From contig NC_052511.1 in the NCBI RefSeq assembly GCF_014356525.2, positions 47,269,216 through 47,333,215 on the forward strand: DNA of 64,000 nt. The letters run 5' to 3'. Below the pieces are notes generated by a model. That model was not told where the DNA came from. It saw nothing but the letters and a program-made list of their open reading frames with translations, and made no database searches. The DNA comes from Nilaparvata lugens (taxonomy: Eukaryota; Arthropoda; Insecta; Hemiptera; Delphacidae). Positions 10,899 through 22,764 of the stretch are shown in pieces. Position 1 is the stretch's first letter, and each line of letters opens with the position of its first letter. The translations under genes and the position numbers were made by a program.

Positions 10899-12165
10899 TT
10901 TACTTTCCTTGCCCTATTACCATAGGTAAGGAAAGTATTGCTTTCCAAAAAAAATTAAGGTACCCTAATTTCAAGTTTTCTATACGTTTCAAGGTCCCCT
11001 GAGTCCAAAAACATGATTTTTGGGTGTTGGTCTGTGTGTGTGTGTGTGTATGTCTATGAACACGATAACTCCATTCCTAATGAACCGATTGACTTGAAAT
11101 TTTAAACTTAAGGTCCTTATACCATGAGGATCTGACAATAAGAAATTCAATAAAATTCAATTCAAAATGGCGGATAATTATTAAAAAACCATGTTTTTCA
11201 CGGTTTTCTCGAAAACGGCTCCAACGATTTCCTTCAAATTTATACCATGGATAGCTATTTATTAGCCCTATCAACTGGCATGAGTCTCATTTCTGGGATA
11301 ACTGCAGGAGCTCCGTAATATTCTTGAGAAAAATGGCGGATAATCACTAAAAAACCATGTTTTTCACGGTTTTCTCGAAAACGGCTCTAACGATTTTCTT
11401 CAAATTTATACCATGGATAGCTATTCATAAGCCCTATCGACTGACATGAGTCTCATTACTGGGAAAATTGCAGGAGCTGCGTAATATTCTTGAGAAAAAT
11501 GGCGGATAATGACTAAAAAGCCATGTTATTCTTGGTTTTCTCGAAAACGGCTCTAACGATTTTCTTCAAATTTATACCATGGATAGCTATTCATAAGCCC
11601 TATACCTGACACGAGTCTCATTTCTGGGAAAATTGCAGGAGCTCCGTAATATTCTTGAGAAAAATGGCGAATAATTATTAAAAAACCATGTTTTTCACAA
11701 TTTCTCAAAAATAACTGGCCGATTTTTTTCAAATTCATACCCTGTATAGTTATTTATCAGCTCTATCAACTGGCATGAGTCTTCTTTTTGGAAAACTAAT
11801 GGGGGGTCCACCCCATCCTTGAGAAATGGACTTTGTAACCTCCTTCTGGTACATGAGGTAGGTAGGTAGAGCAGTTTATAAAAAGAACACACTGATAGTC
11901 GAGATATTTCATCTGTAGAGCAGCTGTTTTGACGACTTTTAAAAAAATAATCGAATTTCACAATTTACACAAAGGAAAAAGTACTCTGAAAACAATTATA
12001 TTCACACATTTACATTTACATTACAGTAGTCTGATCGTAGTTTCAAATAATTATGTTGCCGCCAATCGTCATTATGTTATTCCCCTAAATTATTCTCGTT
12101 TGAGAATGAGGCTTATAGTTCAATGAGCAAGGAAAGTTGTGTGAGTGTACCACACCAGATTTTTA
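10899..12165 (+). mobile_element. Element J, copy 1, carrying a satellite array
   Basis: Left end TTACTTTCCTTGCCCTATTA, right end GCAAGGAAAGTTGTGTGAGT then GTACCACACCAGATTTTTA. ACTTTCCTTGC and GCAAGGAAAGT form an 11-bp inverted repeat near the ends. Inside: a conserved leader (GTTTCAAGGTCCCCTGAGTC), a (TG)n tract at 11,034, then satellite units from about 11,167. No protein found. Related copies at 44.9, 46.9 and 56.05 kb. Confidence 0.8.
11166..11720 (+). repeat. Satellite array inside element J (~167-bp units)
   Basis: Units begin ATGGCGGATAAT at about 11,167, 11,333, 11,501 and (ATGGCGAATAAT) 11,664. Each contains GGTTTTCTCGAAAACGGCTC and TTTATACCATGGATAGCTAT. Confidence 0.9.
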
Positions 12166-12179
12166 TTCAAACTGTCATC

Positions 12180-12473
12180 TGTTATAGAGATGAGAAGTTC
12201 GGATCACTTTACTGATTCGGGTCAATCAGTCTCTATCACTGCCGCGACCCGTTCAATTGACTCAGTCTCTGGTCTCTGTTGGAGTGTTGAAACTTGTCTT
12301 TTATTATGAACTTGTGATCATTTTAGTTGAATTTTACAATCCAATTTTCCATTGCTGAAATGTGGATGGTTAATCTAGAGTTTATGAATTGTAGAATATG
12401 ATTTGTGACGATATTTCTCATAATTAGTTAGGTTAAAACTGACTTCATACGAACTTAGTAGGCCTATCTCAAG
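12180..12473 (+). other. Candidate first exon ending in a donor
   Basis: Single-copy sequence in this window. Initiator-like TCAGTCTC at about 12,228, donor CTATCTCAAG|GTGAGATT at 12,473. No long frame. Distance from the transposons on either side suggests host sequence (inference). Confidence 0.3.
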
Positions 12474-12607
12474 GTGAGATTGGATTATATTGGGTTTTTG
12501 CTTTTCATTTATTAATTAATTCATCCTGTAATTTGAATTCATGACGTTCTATGATCAACAAAATATCCATGATGAATTTTAGCCTATTAGCCTTTGCACA
12601 GCCTTAA

Positions 12608-12808
12608 TGCCGGCGCCACACTCTTGTCGAGTGCATACAAATGGCGACGAGCACAATAGTGTGGATGGCTCCTATGTCACCACTCGCCTGTACTTGCCTT
12701 TGCTCGCCTGTACTTGCCTTCACTTGCCTCCGCTCCGATTTTTGTCGAGGCGAAACAAGCGAAGGCGAGTGGTTCCCCACCACTGATCTTAATGGGGCGC
12801 ATGCCTTC
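12608..12808. mobile_element. Element H, copy 1 (TGCCGGCGCCACACTC)
   Basis: GC-rich insert beginning TGCCGGCGCCACACTCTTGT, with internal repeats of CGCCTGTACTTGCCT. Same family as 13,288-13,440 and 17,814-18,012. The right end is uncertain. Frames inside it are by-products of its base composition. Confidence 0.6.
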
Positions 12809-13060
12809 TGGATCAATAAAATAGAATAGAAATATTTATTAGCCGATGAATAATTGAAATAATACAGTGGGTCTTATCACATAATATGGATTACAATAAG
12901 GAAACTTGGCAAGTCTTGTCTTCATAAGTGAAATGCCTTCTGATATAGAGAAATATTCAAGCATTTACAAGTAACTTACATTGAAATTTCTGAGAGCTCA
13001 ATTCAAATCTGATGATGAATTCTCCAATATTTTAATGGTTTTCCTTGTGCTATGTTGTAG

Positions 13061-13224
13061 GTGTAACGAGAAAGAGCGAGAGAGCGCAGTTTGGTTGTGG
13101 CGGGTACATTGATTGTTGGAGTATGCAGCTTGGATCAGTCTGTTTGTGTTGGAGACAGAATGCAGCTTGCCATACTGATTCACTCCTGTCATGGACCACA
13201 GCATTCAAGTATGGCACTTGACAG
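13061..13224 (+). other. Exon-like unit, plus strand (unit 1)
   Basis: Bounded by TATGTTGTAG| and TTGACAG|GTACTT. Its 3' part GCATTCAAGTATGGCACTTG, then ACAG, resembles the ends of units at 17.09 and 25.66 kb. Stops in every frame, so if transcribed it is non-coding. Confidence 0.4.
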
Positions 13225-13287
13225 GTACTTACCTCTACTCAATTTTAATTTTATATAGTAAACGTTTTTTAGGTTAGAAATGGGTAC

Positions 13288-13440
13288 ATGCCGGCGCTTC
13301 ACTCTGGCCGAGTTGGTACAAATGACAACGAACGCGAGAGTGTGGAACGCGAAAGTGTGGACGCTCATTTTCGCTTCAATTCATATCAGAGACGTTGGAG
13401 ATTTGTCGAGCGACTCGGCGAGAGTGTAGCGGAGGCATTA
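13288..13440. mobile_element. Element H, copy 2
   Basis: Starts ATGCCGGCGCTTCACTCTGG, ends GTGTAGCGGAGGCATTA. GC-rich, imperfect terminal inverted repeat. Confidence 0.65.
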
Positions 13441-13451
13441 GAGCGCTAAGG

Positions 13452-13719
13452 CACAGATAAATGATAGCATAAGTAGATATCTCATGGTATAGGTAGTTTA
13501 TGTTCCAAATTACAAACCGATTTCTTGTCAACTCAAGCCAATTACTGTCGTATTATTACTTGTTTGGCAGCGTCATAGTGCGTGAACGGCACAGTATGAA
13601 AGACTACCAGCGTCACAGCTTCACGAAAAATAACTACTAGGACTATCAGGTCGAGTTACAGTGAAATTTGGATTATAAACTCCCTACTCCCCACCTTCTT
13701 ATGCTATCTTTTCTCTATG
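13452..13719. mobile_element. Element D, copy 2
   Basis: Degenerate left end CACAGATAAATGATAGC, right end TTTCTCTATG. Flanks GCTAAGG / GCTAAGC fit a 7-bp target duplication. Confidence 0.8.
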
Positions 13720-13850
13720 GCTAAGCTCTTTACTTTACCAAACGAGTGATGATGCGTTTGCCTGTATGTAAATCATTTCAGGCGTCTTATAATTTTATAT
13801 TGAATGAAATCCATCCCTAGTATTGGAATATACTAGTATAAAACACTAAG

Positions 13851-14000
13851 TGCCGGTTGCACAAAAGCCGGTTAAATTTTAACCGTAATTAATTTCACGA
13901 GAGCCAATCAGAGAAGGCCTTTCTGATAAGACGGCTTCTCTGATTGGTTCTCGTGGAATTAATCACGGTTAAAATTTAACCGGCTTTTGTGCAACCGGCA
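13851..14000. mobile_element. Element B, copy 2
   Basis: Near-perfect 150-bp hairpin with termini TGCCGGTTGCACAAAAGCCG and its complement. CTAAG lies on both sides. Confidence 0.93.
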
Positions 14001-14004
14001 CTAA

Positions 14005-15068
14005 GGGCCGGTTTCCGAGCTCGGGATTTAGCTAAGTTCTAGACTTTAAGCAGCTTTAAACTCTGGAGTCAGAAAATTGGCTTTCCGAGTCAGAGCGTTA
14101 ACGTAGTCGAGGACTCAAATAGACCCTGGAGTTTAGAGATCACGTTAGACCCTGGAGTTTATAATTTCGCTTTCTGAGTGAAGGGCTTATAAGTCCAGGA
14201 CTTGAATTAGATTCTTGCCTCTTTCCGAGTCAAAGATTTATCAAAAATTGTTAAGTCTAGGACTTAAAACAGCGTGATTTTAAACCCTCGACTGGGGTAG
14301 GGGTTAAATTCAAGTTCTAGACTTAACTAAGCAAACACAATTTAGTTATTAGTAGATAAAAAGCCAAATAGATGTCATGGAATACCTGAATTATTTGGAT
14401 TAGTCCATCTAAATTCATAACGTATAGTTTGCAAGTTCATTTTAGAATAAAATTGTATCAGAATTATGTGTAAAAAACTAACCTTATTTTATGACTGACA
14501 TAACCTAAAAATGTTCAAGAAAAATAATACAAGGATTGCCTTGGAATTTATATTCCAATCTGAATGTTATTAATCAATGTCATATTCAACATATTAATAA
14601 TAATGATACAACAATAATAAATTATTCTTCCAGTATTTTTTTCCAAACAAATACTGTACGTTTTCAAACTCAAAATCACTGGTTAGGATCAATGATCAAT
14701 AATAGCATAACATAAAATGAAATGTTTATTCATTCACCTTTCAAAGGTTTTGCTTTGAATTATAGGCCTACAAAGAAATCGAAACGTATTTTTTCAATAG
14801 TTTGGAGAGTATGCTCATTTGAATTATCCCGCTACAATCAGCTGTTTCCGTTTTGCTATAATGCCAACGATACAATAGCTAAATATTGTAAATTTCCCTC
14901 ATGTTTACTGCGTTAAAGTCCTGGACTCAAATAAGTCGAGAACTTAATAGACCCCGGAGTTTAGAAGATAAAATCGTGACTCAGAAAGTCAATTTAGACC
15001 CGAGAGCTTATTTTAGTCCTGGACTCTGTAAGTCTAGAACTTATAGATCCCGAGCTCGGAAACCGGCC
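14005..15068. mobile_element. Element F, copy 1 (TIR GGGCCGGTTTCCGAGCTCGG)
   Basis: About 1.06 kb with at least 20-bp terminal inverted repeats, flanked by TAA on both sides. TAA duplication with GGGCC termini resembles PIF/Harbinger-type elements (inference). Subterminal regions repeat GACTC/AGTCCAGGACT motifs. Short frames inside show no transposase. A second copy is at 51,468-52,293. Confidence 0.85.
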
Positions 15069-15255
15069 CTAATACTATACTGTATAAAACATTGAACTGT
15101 TTATGTTTTGGTTCAAGTCCTGTTTGGTATTAATGTGCTCTGATTAAACTGTAGTTCATTTCTGGTTCCGTTGGAAGGTTGATCACTTGTTGGTCTGCCT
15201 AAATAATATATATTTGTTTTTTTGGTTTCTAACTTTAATATTAATTTATGCACAT

Positions 15256-15402
15256 AGTGGAGCAGCGAAGGTAGCTGAGAGTGTTGAAAAGTGATGAATG
15301 TATTCAAATGTATCATAGTGCAGCGGATACATTTATATATATGCATTATTTTCAACACTCAGCTACCTTCTCCGCCACCCTCTACTTTCGCCGCTCCACT
15401 TT
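15256..15402. mobile_element. Small foldback element
   Basis: TAGTGGAGCAGCGAAGGTAG and TGAGAGTGTTGAAAA pair with 15,345-15,400 (TTTCAACACTCAGCTACCTT and downstream). Seen once here. Confidence 0.7.
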
Positions 15403-15589
15403 GTTTTGACACTGAGTGATAGCTCATCAGCACGACCACGGAGCTAACATCTTCCCCAAATACTCATGCATACTACTAATAATACCTCCTATTTTACATA
15501 TGTTTGTATAAAATGTAATTCATTGCAAGTGCTTTGTACTGCCGTTTTACCAATGACCACTTGTTGCCTAATCATTAGCAGTTGAGTTG

Positions 15590-15742
15590 TGCTACCATTC
15601 AGCCAGCAGTGGGTCACCAAAGCACGCTGGGACACCAGCCGGGACACCAAAATGTGGCCACCCTACTGTAATGATGCCAATAAATACCCACGAATCACAC
15701 GGACACTTGGCGACCCACTGGTGGCTGAATAAAATACGAGCC
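15590..15742. mobile_element. Element M, copy 1 (CAGTGGGTCACC/GACCCACTG)
   Basis: TTCAGCCAGCAGTGGGTC pairs with GACCCACTGGTGGCTGAA. Internal GGGACACCA repeats. Related to 19,515-19,970 and 30,870-30,970. Confidence 0.7.
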
Positions 15743-15912
15743 TTTGAAATAATTTTACACTAGTTCGGTTTCTGTAATTCTTTAGGGCCAGATCATATTA
15801 AACGTTCCATTCAGGTGTCAATTCAGCCAATCTGAGAGCTTCCTACCCTGTTGACTCTAAACGCCTTGAAACCGCTTGATATGGACTTGCCCTCAATCTT
15901 TGGTTATCATCA

Positions 15913-16110
15913 TAAGCTGCGTACAGATATACGCGCCTCCAACCCGCTCCGCCCTCGTTCCGCCCCCGCTCTTCACTCGCACCGATCATGAACGTTACGG
16001 GAGATGTTAGCTCTTCTCGCGTTCCACTCTTGCTCCGCGGTCGATCATCAATCGCTCTGCTCGAGTGATGCTCGGTTGCGGAGCAGAGCGAAAGTCTGTA
16101 CGCACCTTTA
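15913..16110. mobile_element. Element I, copy 1 (TIR AAGCTGCGTACAGATATACG)
   Basis: Left AAGCTGCGTACAGATATACG, right AGTCTGTACGCACCTTTA. GC-rich interior with CGCTCCGC-like words. Other copies at 29,874 and 33,721. Confidence 0.75.
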
Positions 16111-16209
16111 GATCACTCGTTCCTCATGCATGACTCTTTTATGAGAGGTTTTTATCACAAACTTTAAAAGTCTAATTTGAATATATTTTATTATTATTAG
16201 GCCTACCTG

Positions 16210-16976
16210 GGGCCCGTTTCACAAAGGTACAAGTAGGTTACAAGTCTTGTTGCCAACCATGGTTTTGGAGAACAGCTGATTACTAGCGTTTCACAAAAGC
16301 AGAATTGTAAACTTGTAGTTACAATGAATTTCTACAAGTTTACAAGTGATTTGCTTGTTACGAACAAGTGTTTCACAAAGATTTTCATTGTAGCCAACAA
16401 TTTTTGTCGAAATTACTTGTTCGTAACTATGAAATTCTACCGAAGTGGAAAGCTATGTAAAGGATTACAAGTGATTATTAAAATGATTTTAAATATTTAA
16501 TAAATATTTCTAATAATCAAAATACCCTAAATTCCTCTATAGTTAATTATTTTGGAAATATATGCATCAGGAAATTGAATTTAATAAATTAAATAATGTG
16601 TACTATAGTATGTATACACAGTATATATAGTATACATTATATATAGTACATTCACTATATATATATACAGAGTGCATATACTGTGTAGGTTACAAATTCA
16701 GCAATAAATGAAGTAGACTCTACAAAAAACATTATATTGCTTTCAAATATTTTCAAGTAATTATTGAAAAGTACAAGTAACCTTTATGAGGATGAAAAAA
16801 GGAAATCATCATGAAAATAGGTTATGTTTACTATTGAAGTACTTGTAGACTTGTAAACTTTGTAGATCATAATTTTTTGTGAAACGTGAGTACTTGTAAA
16901 CCATGTACTTGTTCTACAAGTACTTGTTCGTAACCATGGTTGGTAACAATACTTGTACCTTTGTGAAATAGGCCCC
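16210..16976. mobile_element. Element N (TIR GGGCCCGTTTCACAAAGGTA)
   Basis: 765 bp. Termini GGGCCCGTTTCACAAAGGTA and TACCTTTGTGAAATAGGCCC, flanked by CTG on both sides (3-bp duplication). The interior is rich in ACTTGTA repeats and has a TATATA tract near 16,600-16,670. No transposase seen. Confidence 0.85.
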
Positions 16977-17087
16977 TGATTGTTTCCGTTCTTCAAGTTG
17001 CTAATCTTTTGATAAGGAATATTCTATTTTGAAATATATTTCTCAATTTTCCAGATTTTTAATATCTTTCATTTCTTTTTTCTTCAG

Positions 17088-17227
17088 GGATGAACCAGAT
17101 TGCTGGAGATGGAGTGATACATGACAACATTTCTGAGTGCAATGCATGGATGCTGATATGAGCTGGAGGACATCCTGATGTGACTTGAGTATAGACCAGA
17201 GCCTTCAAGTGTGGCTGTTGACAGCTG
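17088..17227 (+). other. Exon-like unit, plus strand (unit 2)
   Basis: Polypyrimidine tract TTTCTTTTTTCTTCAG| before it and ACAGCTG|GTGAGTG after it. Shares GGATGCTGATATGAGCTGGA, CATCCTGATGT and CCTTCAAGT with the 25.66-kb unit. No open frame. Confidence 0.45.
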
Positions 17228-17302
17228 GTGAGTGTTGTAACATACCTCTCTATCTTCACATTCGATTCTATTCTATTGAGTTATGAATATTTCTTGCAGG
17301 CC

Positions 17303-17656
17303 TATAGTGAGGTCCACGTTATAATGGCAATATTTAATTGATATTGATGTTTCTATCCTTGTTTATCATTCGACAATGCAACTAGCGCTATCCTTCTCTA
17401 GCTTCTCAGATCGGGTTTCAACAATGTCGAAATGTAATAATTAACTGGTTTTATATTCAATCATTGAAAAAGAGTTTTCTTGGCAAATAAAATATGATTG
17501 ATTACTTTTAACTAGAATGAACAGTTGATAATATTATTATATCAGATATACAGGTATCAGCTATACTCTATAGAAGGCAGTGACAAGGCAGAGAATCAGC
17601 AACGCTGTTCTTCTATCTCTCTCTCCACTGCTATTATTACGTGGACCTCACTATAG
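17303..17656 (+). mobile_element. Element A, copy 2 (TIR TAGTGAGGTCCACGTTATAA)
   Basis: Both termini present (TATAGTGAGGTCCACGTTAT and ACGTGGACCTCACTATA). TA at the ends suggests a Tc1/mariner-like TA duplication (inference). About 350 bp, non-coding. Confidence 0.88.
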
Positions 17657-17813
17657 CAGCTTATCACCAAACTGGATCACATATGATGCGCTTGTGCTCG
17701 TTTATTGTTGAATATATTCTGGATCAAAGTGATGTTGATGAAGCACTACCGAAAAACATGTGAGTTGAACTCAGTAGCTTCATTCTATGAAGTACTGCGA
17801 ATCTTACATGTAT

Positions 17814-18012
17814 CTTGCCGCTTCCACACTCTGTCCAAGTGCGTACAATTGTCGCAAGCGCGAGAGTGTGGATGGCTACTATGCCACCGCTTGCCTTCAC
17901 TCCCAAAGTTAGTAGACAGTTAGTCTACCTACTAACGTTGCTTCACTCCCGCCTGTATGGATGTAAACAGTGAGCCGCTGGCAAGGGACTTGACGAGAGT
18001 GTGGCGCCGGCA
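17814..18012. mobile_element. Element H, copy 3
   Basis: Starts TTGCCGCTTCCACACTCTGT, ends AGAGTGTGGCGCCGGCA. GC-rich, about 200 bp. Confidence 0.7.
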
Positions 18013-18734
18013 TAATGAATGCAATGCTGCAGAATTGAGGGTTTATTTTGAGTTGTGGAGCGTCGCAACTCCAGTATGCCAGCTGAGTTAGATGTTGGCT
18101 GCCACATATTTTCTTTCATTTTATTAAATAGATGATTTTCAATGCAATAGGCGCCGTTCAGCCAAGGATAGCTCGTTTGCTATCGATGGTTCAATGCCTA
18201 TTTAAATATTATTTTATCTATGGTACAAATTTCTTGAGAAATCTCGTAACAAAAGAAAAAAAACTAAAATCGTTTGAGTATTTTACAATCTTGAATGAGT
18301 TTTACTTACCTATTCCTCTATTTATAATGTAGAATTGGTGCTTTGAGTCAGAAACTGAGCTGATATTTCATTTTATTACATAGCCTCTTGTGCAGTAAAA
18401 AACTAGTGAATTGATGCTCATTGTCTGATAATCTTTAATTATGTTCAATGCCTGTTTGTGTCTATTATTTTAGTTGCTAACTTAATTCTATTTCCAAATA
18501 AAATTGATAGGCCTCATTGTCTTGCCTCAAAATACTTGAATGTCACACAACCACTTGGAAACTGGCTTGGATTTTTATTAGGCCTATTAATCATCCAGTA
18601 AACAGCGCTGACTGTAGACTGAGAATGGTGAAACAGCCGATACTAGTATTTCGTTACTGTAATTCAACAAGCAAGTGGTTTTGACATTTCAATATTTTTT
18701 AAATCCAAAACAGATGACCTGGATCATTGCTGTG

Positions 18735-19016
18735 ATTTTGTCTTCAAGTTCAGTTATTTGCTTTTAAATCACTTTTCTGTGTGGTTTGCAAGCCACCTCA
18801 AACCATCAATCTTACTTGAATAATTGATTTTGTCTAATAAAGTCATTGCAGTTATTGACCTACCTTGAAAATTTTGTCTTCAAGTTCAGTTATATTTGCA
18901 TTCAAATCACTTTTCTGTGTGGTTTGCCATTTGCCACTCACCTCAAACCATCAATCTTACTTGAATAATTGATCTTGTCTAATGAAGTCATTGCAGTCAT
19001 TGACCTACCTTGAAAA
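18735..19016 (+). repeat. Tandem duplication, ~136-bp unit x2
   Basis: ATTTTGTCTTCAAGTTCAGT begins units at 18,735 and 18,871. Both continue through CTCAAACCATCAATCTTACT and end TTGACCTACCTTGAAAAT. The 18,013-18,730 stretch holds nothing I recognise. Confidence 0.92.
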
Positions 19017-19109
19017 TTACTTTGATTCGGTTCCTAAAACTAAACATTTCAGTTGCACAAGTCTAAAATTCGTGTGGACAGTCACGTCCTAATTTGTAAC
19101 ATCTCATAC

Positions 19110-19452
19110 TATAATAAGGTCCACTTTATAATGGCATTATTTGATTGACATTGGTGTTGCTATCCTTGTCTATCACTAGACAAAGTAGATAGCGCTATCT
19201 TTTTCTAGCTCTGCCTGGTTCGTTATTAATAATGTAGGAATATTAAATAACAAAATATTTTATCTCTGTTATGAAAATTCATTATTTAATCATTAAAATT
19301 TTTTTTTCTGGACGAATCGATTTTTCTAAAAAAGAATAAACAGTTATTATCACATCAGAATACCAGTGTCTACTCTCTATGGAAGGCAGAGAATCGGCAA
19401 CGCTGTTGTCATATCTTTCTTCACTACCAACATAACGTGGACCTCACTATAG
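19110..19452 (+). mobile_element. Element A, copy 3
   Basis: TATAATAAGGTCCACTTTAT to CATAACGTGGACCTCACTAT. Complete but with a diverged left end. Confidence 0.85.
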
Positions 19453-19514
19453 TTTTGAATCCACCTGGGACCGTATTTAGGTCACCAATTTCCCCACAAA
19501 ATAATGTAATGTTT

Positions 19515-19970
19515 AGGCTGGTATTATATTGGGCCACCAGTGGGTCGCCTATAGTGAGGTCCTTGTTATAATGACAGTATTTGATCAACTTTGGTTTTTC
19601 TATCCTTGTCTATCATAATTCGACAAAGCCGGTGGTATTATCCTTTTCTAGGTCCACAAAGGTGCCAATTATGTTTTTAACAGTGTAGAAATATGATTAA
19701 TTAATGCAGAGAATCGGCATCGCTATTCTTCTATCTTTGTCCACTGTCATTATAACGTGGACCTCACTATAGTGTCCGAGCGAGTCGCGGGGAATTAGAT
19801 GTTATTGCGGACATCACACTAGGGTCGCCAGCCGAGACACCACATTTTGGCGGCCGGTTGGTGTCTCACTCGAGTCACCAATCCTGGTGTCTCACTGGTG
19901 TCTGAACTTGCTCTACAATGGTTGCTCTCTGGCGACCCACTCGTGGCTTAGTGTAATATGAGCCTTACAG
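19515..19970. mobile_element. Element M, copy 2, split by an element A insertion
   Basis: AGGCTGGTATTATATTGGGC, CACCAGTGGGTCGC at left; GCGACCCACTCGTGGCTTAG and TGTAATATGAGCCT at right. The middle is occupied by 19,550-19,772. Confidence 0.8.
19550..19772 (+). mobile_element. Element A, copy 4 (short, nested in element M)
   Basis: 222-bp internally deleted copy with both termini, inserted in M copy 2. Confidence 0.88.
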
Positions 19971-20372
19971 TTCTATGTGAGGCGATTTTGCTGGATCAAT
20001 ATTGTGTGAGATTTTATAAATATTGTGTGAGAGCTGCATGAAATGTATTATGTTGATCAATGAGTGCTTTCTATTGAAAGCTTTGCTTCAGCTGAGAGTA
20101 AACTGTGCAAGGTTTGTAATACTTTTATCTTATCATATTTTGCATCTGCATAATTTGTCAGTAGCTTTAGTTGTTGTCTGTTGTGTTGTATTGAGTGGCC
20201 TCTAAAGAGCAAACCGCTGCTCGTTCCGAAAGATTCTCGTTTGTTTGATATTCACCGCCGTTTTAAGTAGATATTGTGTATTTAGTAGAGTTTTTTATGT
20301 AGATCTGTCGAAATGCCGAGAATTATTGTCATAATTGTTTAATATTTACTTTCGATTTTTGACCATATTAAC

Positions 20373-20501
20373 ATGAGTTTTTATAATTCGAATGAAACAT
20401 GCTTATCTGCAGACAGAGTATCTAACTTGGCGCAAGCCGTTTGTAAATTGATTCAATATAACAGTTACAGTGATTGTCATAAGTTTAGCAAAAGCAATTG
20501 A
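20373..20501 (+). CDS. Small ORF, 42 codons, unrecognised
   Basis: ATG at 20,373 to TGA at 20,499. Begins MSFYNSNETCLSADRVSNLA and continues QAVCKLIQYNSYSDCHKFSK with final SN. It lies in sequence not repeated in this window, with four Cys and mixed composition unlike the A/T-driven frames nearby. No family recognised, and it could be chance. The rest of 19,980-21,200 holds no supported feature. Confidence 0.15.
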   Translation: MSFYNSNETCLSADRVSNLAQAVCKLIQYNSYSDCHKFSKSN

Positions 20502-21224
20502 AGATTTCATTTTTCATTTACATGCTAGTAGCCCTAAATAAGAAAGTCAACATCAGCAAAAGTATTATAAAATCGTGTTACTCCAATTAGTAACCTTACT
20601 TTATTATCTATGATATAATAAAGGAGAGATCTGGCTTATGCACGTACGGGATAGGAAATTCACGAATAACGCATCATGTCTGAACTACTGGAGTGATTAA
20701 CTATAAAATTTGCATATTGATTATTAATTTACCGAGGATGGTTATAGACCTATTTTAAATTCTTCAAGATTTCAGTTGGTCAAATTTTCAGGTTGTCAAT
20801 TCTTTAATACTAGACTCTTGCGTAGCATTGTTACCTGTTAGACGACTACAATAATATTCAGTAGTGAAAATTATTTTCAATCGTTTGCATAAATTATCAA
20901 AATAAATAAGGATTCCTTTATTCTTCTTGAATTTGTTCAGGCACCAGCTCAAAATACTGCTTTTTGATTGGTTCAAGAAATCAAGATTATATTTCACTAC
21001 AGACGTAATTATTTTCTTCTGTAATATAATGTAGTTTAGTATTATGGGACAATAGTTCCCACGGTGGGAAAAGGGAATTTATCTTTTCCCTCCATCGCTC
21101 CAACCACCCTCAACATGTCTGCTGGTTGAATGAATGTTTTCGGTAAATAATTCGAATTTCACTAATAAATTGTTTGAAAAACTGTTGAAAAAAGCTTGTA
21201 ACCTGGTTTAAAAATCATAGAATA

Positions 21225-21601
21225 ATTTAGGGTTTCGTAATCACGTTAGAAACAGGCTCCCTGATAAGCGAAAGTAATTTTTAGGTGGCGAAATAATTTT
21301 CGAGGTAATTCAAATGAATAGGACAGAGATTTCGACATTTTCTAATTGGTCAGTTGAAGGAGAGTGCTTTACTTGACTTGCCACCTTGCCAGTCGACCGT
21401 TCTTCCTTGTCTAGAATAGGTTGAAGTGCTAGTCCTTGTCTCTCGATATCCTCGTATTACTTTCAATTAGTAATGTACTAATAATCCTGTTGTGTTATCA
21501 TAAATTAATTTGTTCATCAAGTATTTTATTTCGGAGTAATTCTAATGTGGCTTTACAATAGATAGGATGAAATACGAATTTGTAACCTGGTCTTCATGCA
21601 G
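21225..21601 (+). promoter_or_regulatory. Tandem promoter/first-exon module 1
   Basis: Block TTAGAAACAGGCTCCCTGAT at 21,246, AATTGG (inverted CCAAT) at 21,344, donor TTCATGCAG|GTATGA at 21,601. The intron after it (CTTTCAAATTCATCTCATTG near 21,677) matches the intron after module 2. No long frame. Confidence 0.5.
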
Positions 21602-22054
21602 GTATGAAATGTATTTATTATCAATCGTAATTCATCCCTTATTCTATAAATTGAAAAATATGTAGAACGCTATTCTTTCAAATTCATCTCATTGTTAATC
21701 TAGTGTTGAAATTCAATTAGTCTGTAAGCTGTGCGATTTCAGAATACTGCATACTAACAGGAAAAGGCGTGATGATCTCATATATTTTCAATTAATCTCC
21801 ATGCAACTATTATATCTTCTGATATACAGTTTTACTAAAGATTAATTCTAATTTTGTGAGCTCTTTCGGGGCAAATTCCTGTGTAGAATTTTGAAATCGC
21901 TTCACCCAGAAACCTACACCTGGGGTTTCAAGATGTCCGCTGGCCTCGCTGGCATATTTTTGATTGTTCATTATTATTAAATTTTTCACTTTTGTTTCTC
22001 TTAAAATACTAGTAAAGCTCTTGATAGGTGTTTCAAAATTCCTAAAATAATTAA

Positions 22055-22572
22055 AGGAATCTTATCGTCATTAGAAACAGGCTCTCCGATAAGGGAAACT
22101 CATTTTCTGGTAGTAAAACTATTTTGAAATAGGTTTGTAAAATTATCAAATTGATTCAAGCCATTTTGAATTTTTGTTAGTTGCGGAAGAAGGTGACTGT
22201 CGCAGAGTGTCACGGCACGTCAGTGACCACGTGACCGAAATACTGCTCTCTGATTGGCTCTTACTGCTTCTAGTTCCTAGTTTCTTTGTGTAGGGGGAGC
22301 TTGCAGCAACCTGCGTTGTCCCAACATGTTAATTCACATCTAGACAGACACATCATCTTAACAGATAGGCTGTTAGTAATGCCAGTGTCGGTGTCGGTCC
22401 CTTGCAAATGAATTATTACTTTAGGTGAATAATGTTTCAATTGTGATGAACATGTTACTTAAAGACCTCTTGTTATGTATTTTATCATGCAGTAGTGATA
22501 ATATTGGCTGTAAAAATGATAGGGCTAGATTTGTGTTGGTGAAAAGTGATTCGTCTAGAGGCTGGAGTCAAG
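22055..22572 (+). promoter_or_regulatory. Tandem promoter/first-exon module 2
   Basis: Block TTAGAAACAGGCTCTCCGAT at 22,071, E-box CACGTGAC at 22,228, GATTGG at 22,252, donor GGAGTCAAG|GTAGGA at 22,572. GATTTGTGTTGGTGAAAAGT just before the donor resembles module 3. Confidence 0.55.
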
Positions 22573-22764
22573 GTAGGAAATTAATTTCAATAATTACATA
22601 TCACCACTCATATTATAAAATTGAAACTACTGTAGTATTTTTATAGGAGAATGATCTTTCAAATTCATTGCATTGTGATCATAGGTCAATAAGTTCTTTA
22701 ATATTTCTCAATTCATTTATTTCCTTAAGAATGCTAGACAAATGTTTCAAAAGTTCTTAGAGGA

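Noticed and set aside
12604..12829. Overlapping frames on both strands
   Set aside because: Inside element H with repeated CGCCTGTACTTGCCT; not conserved coding.
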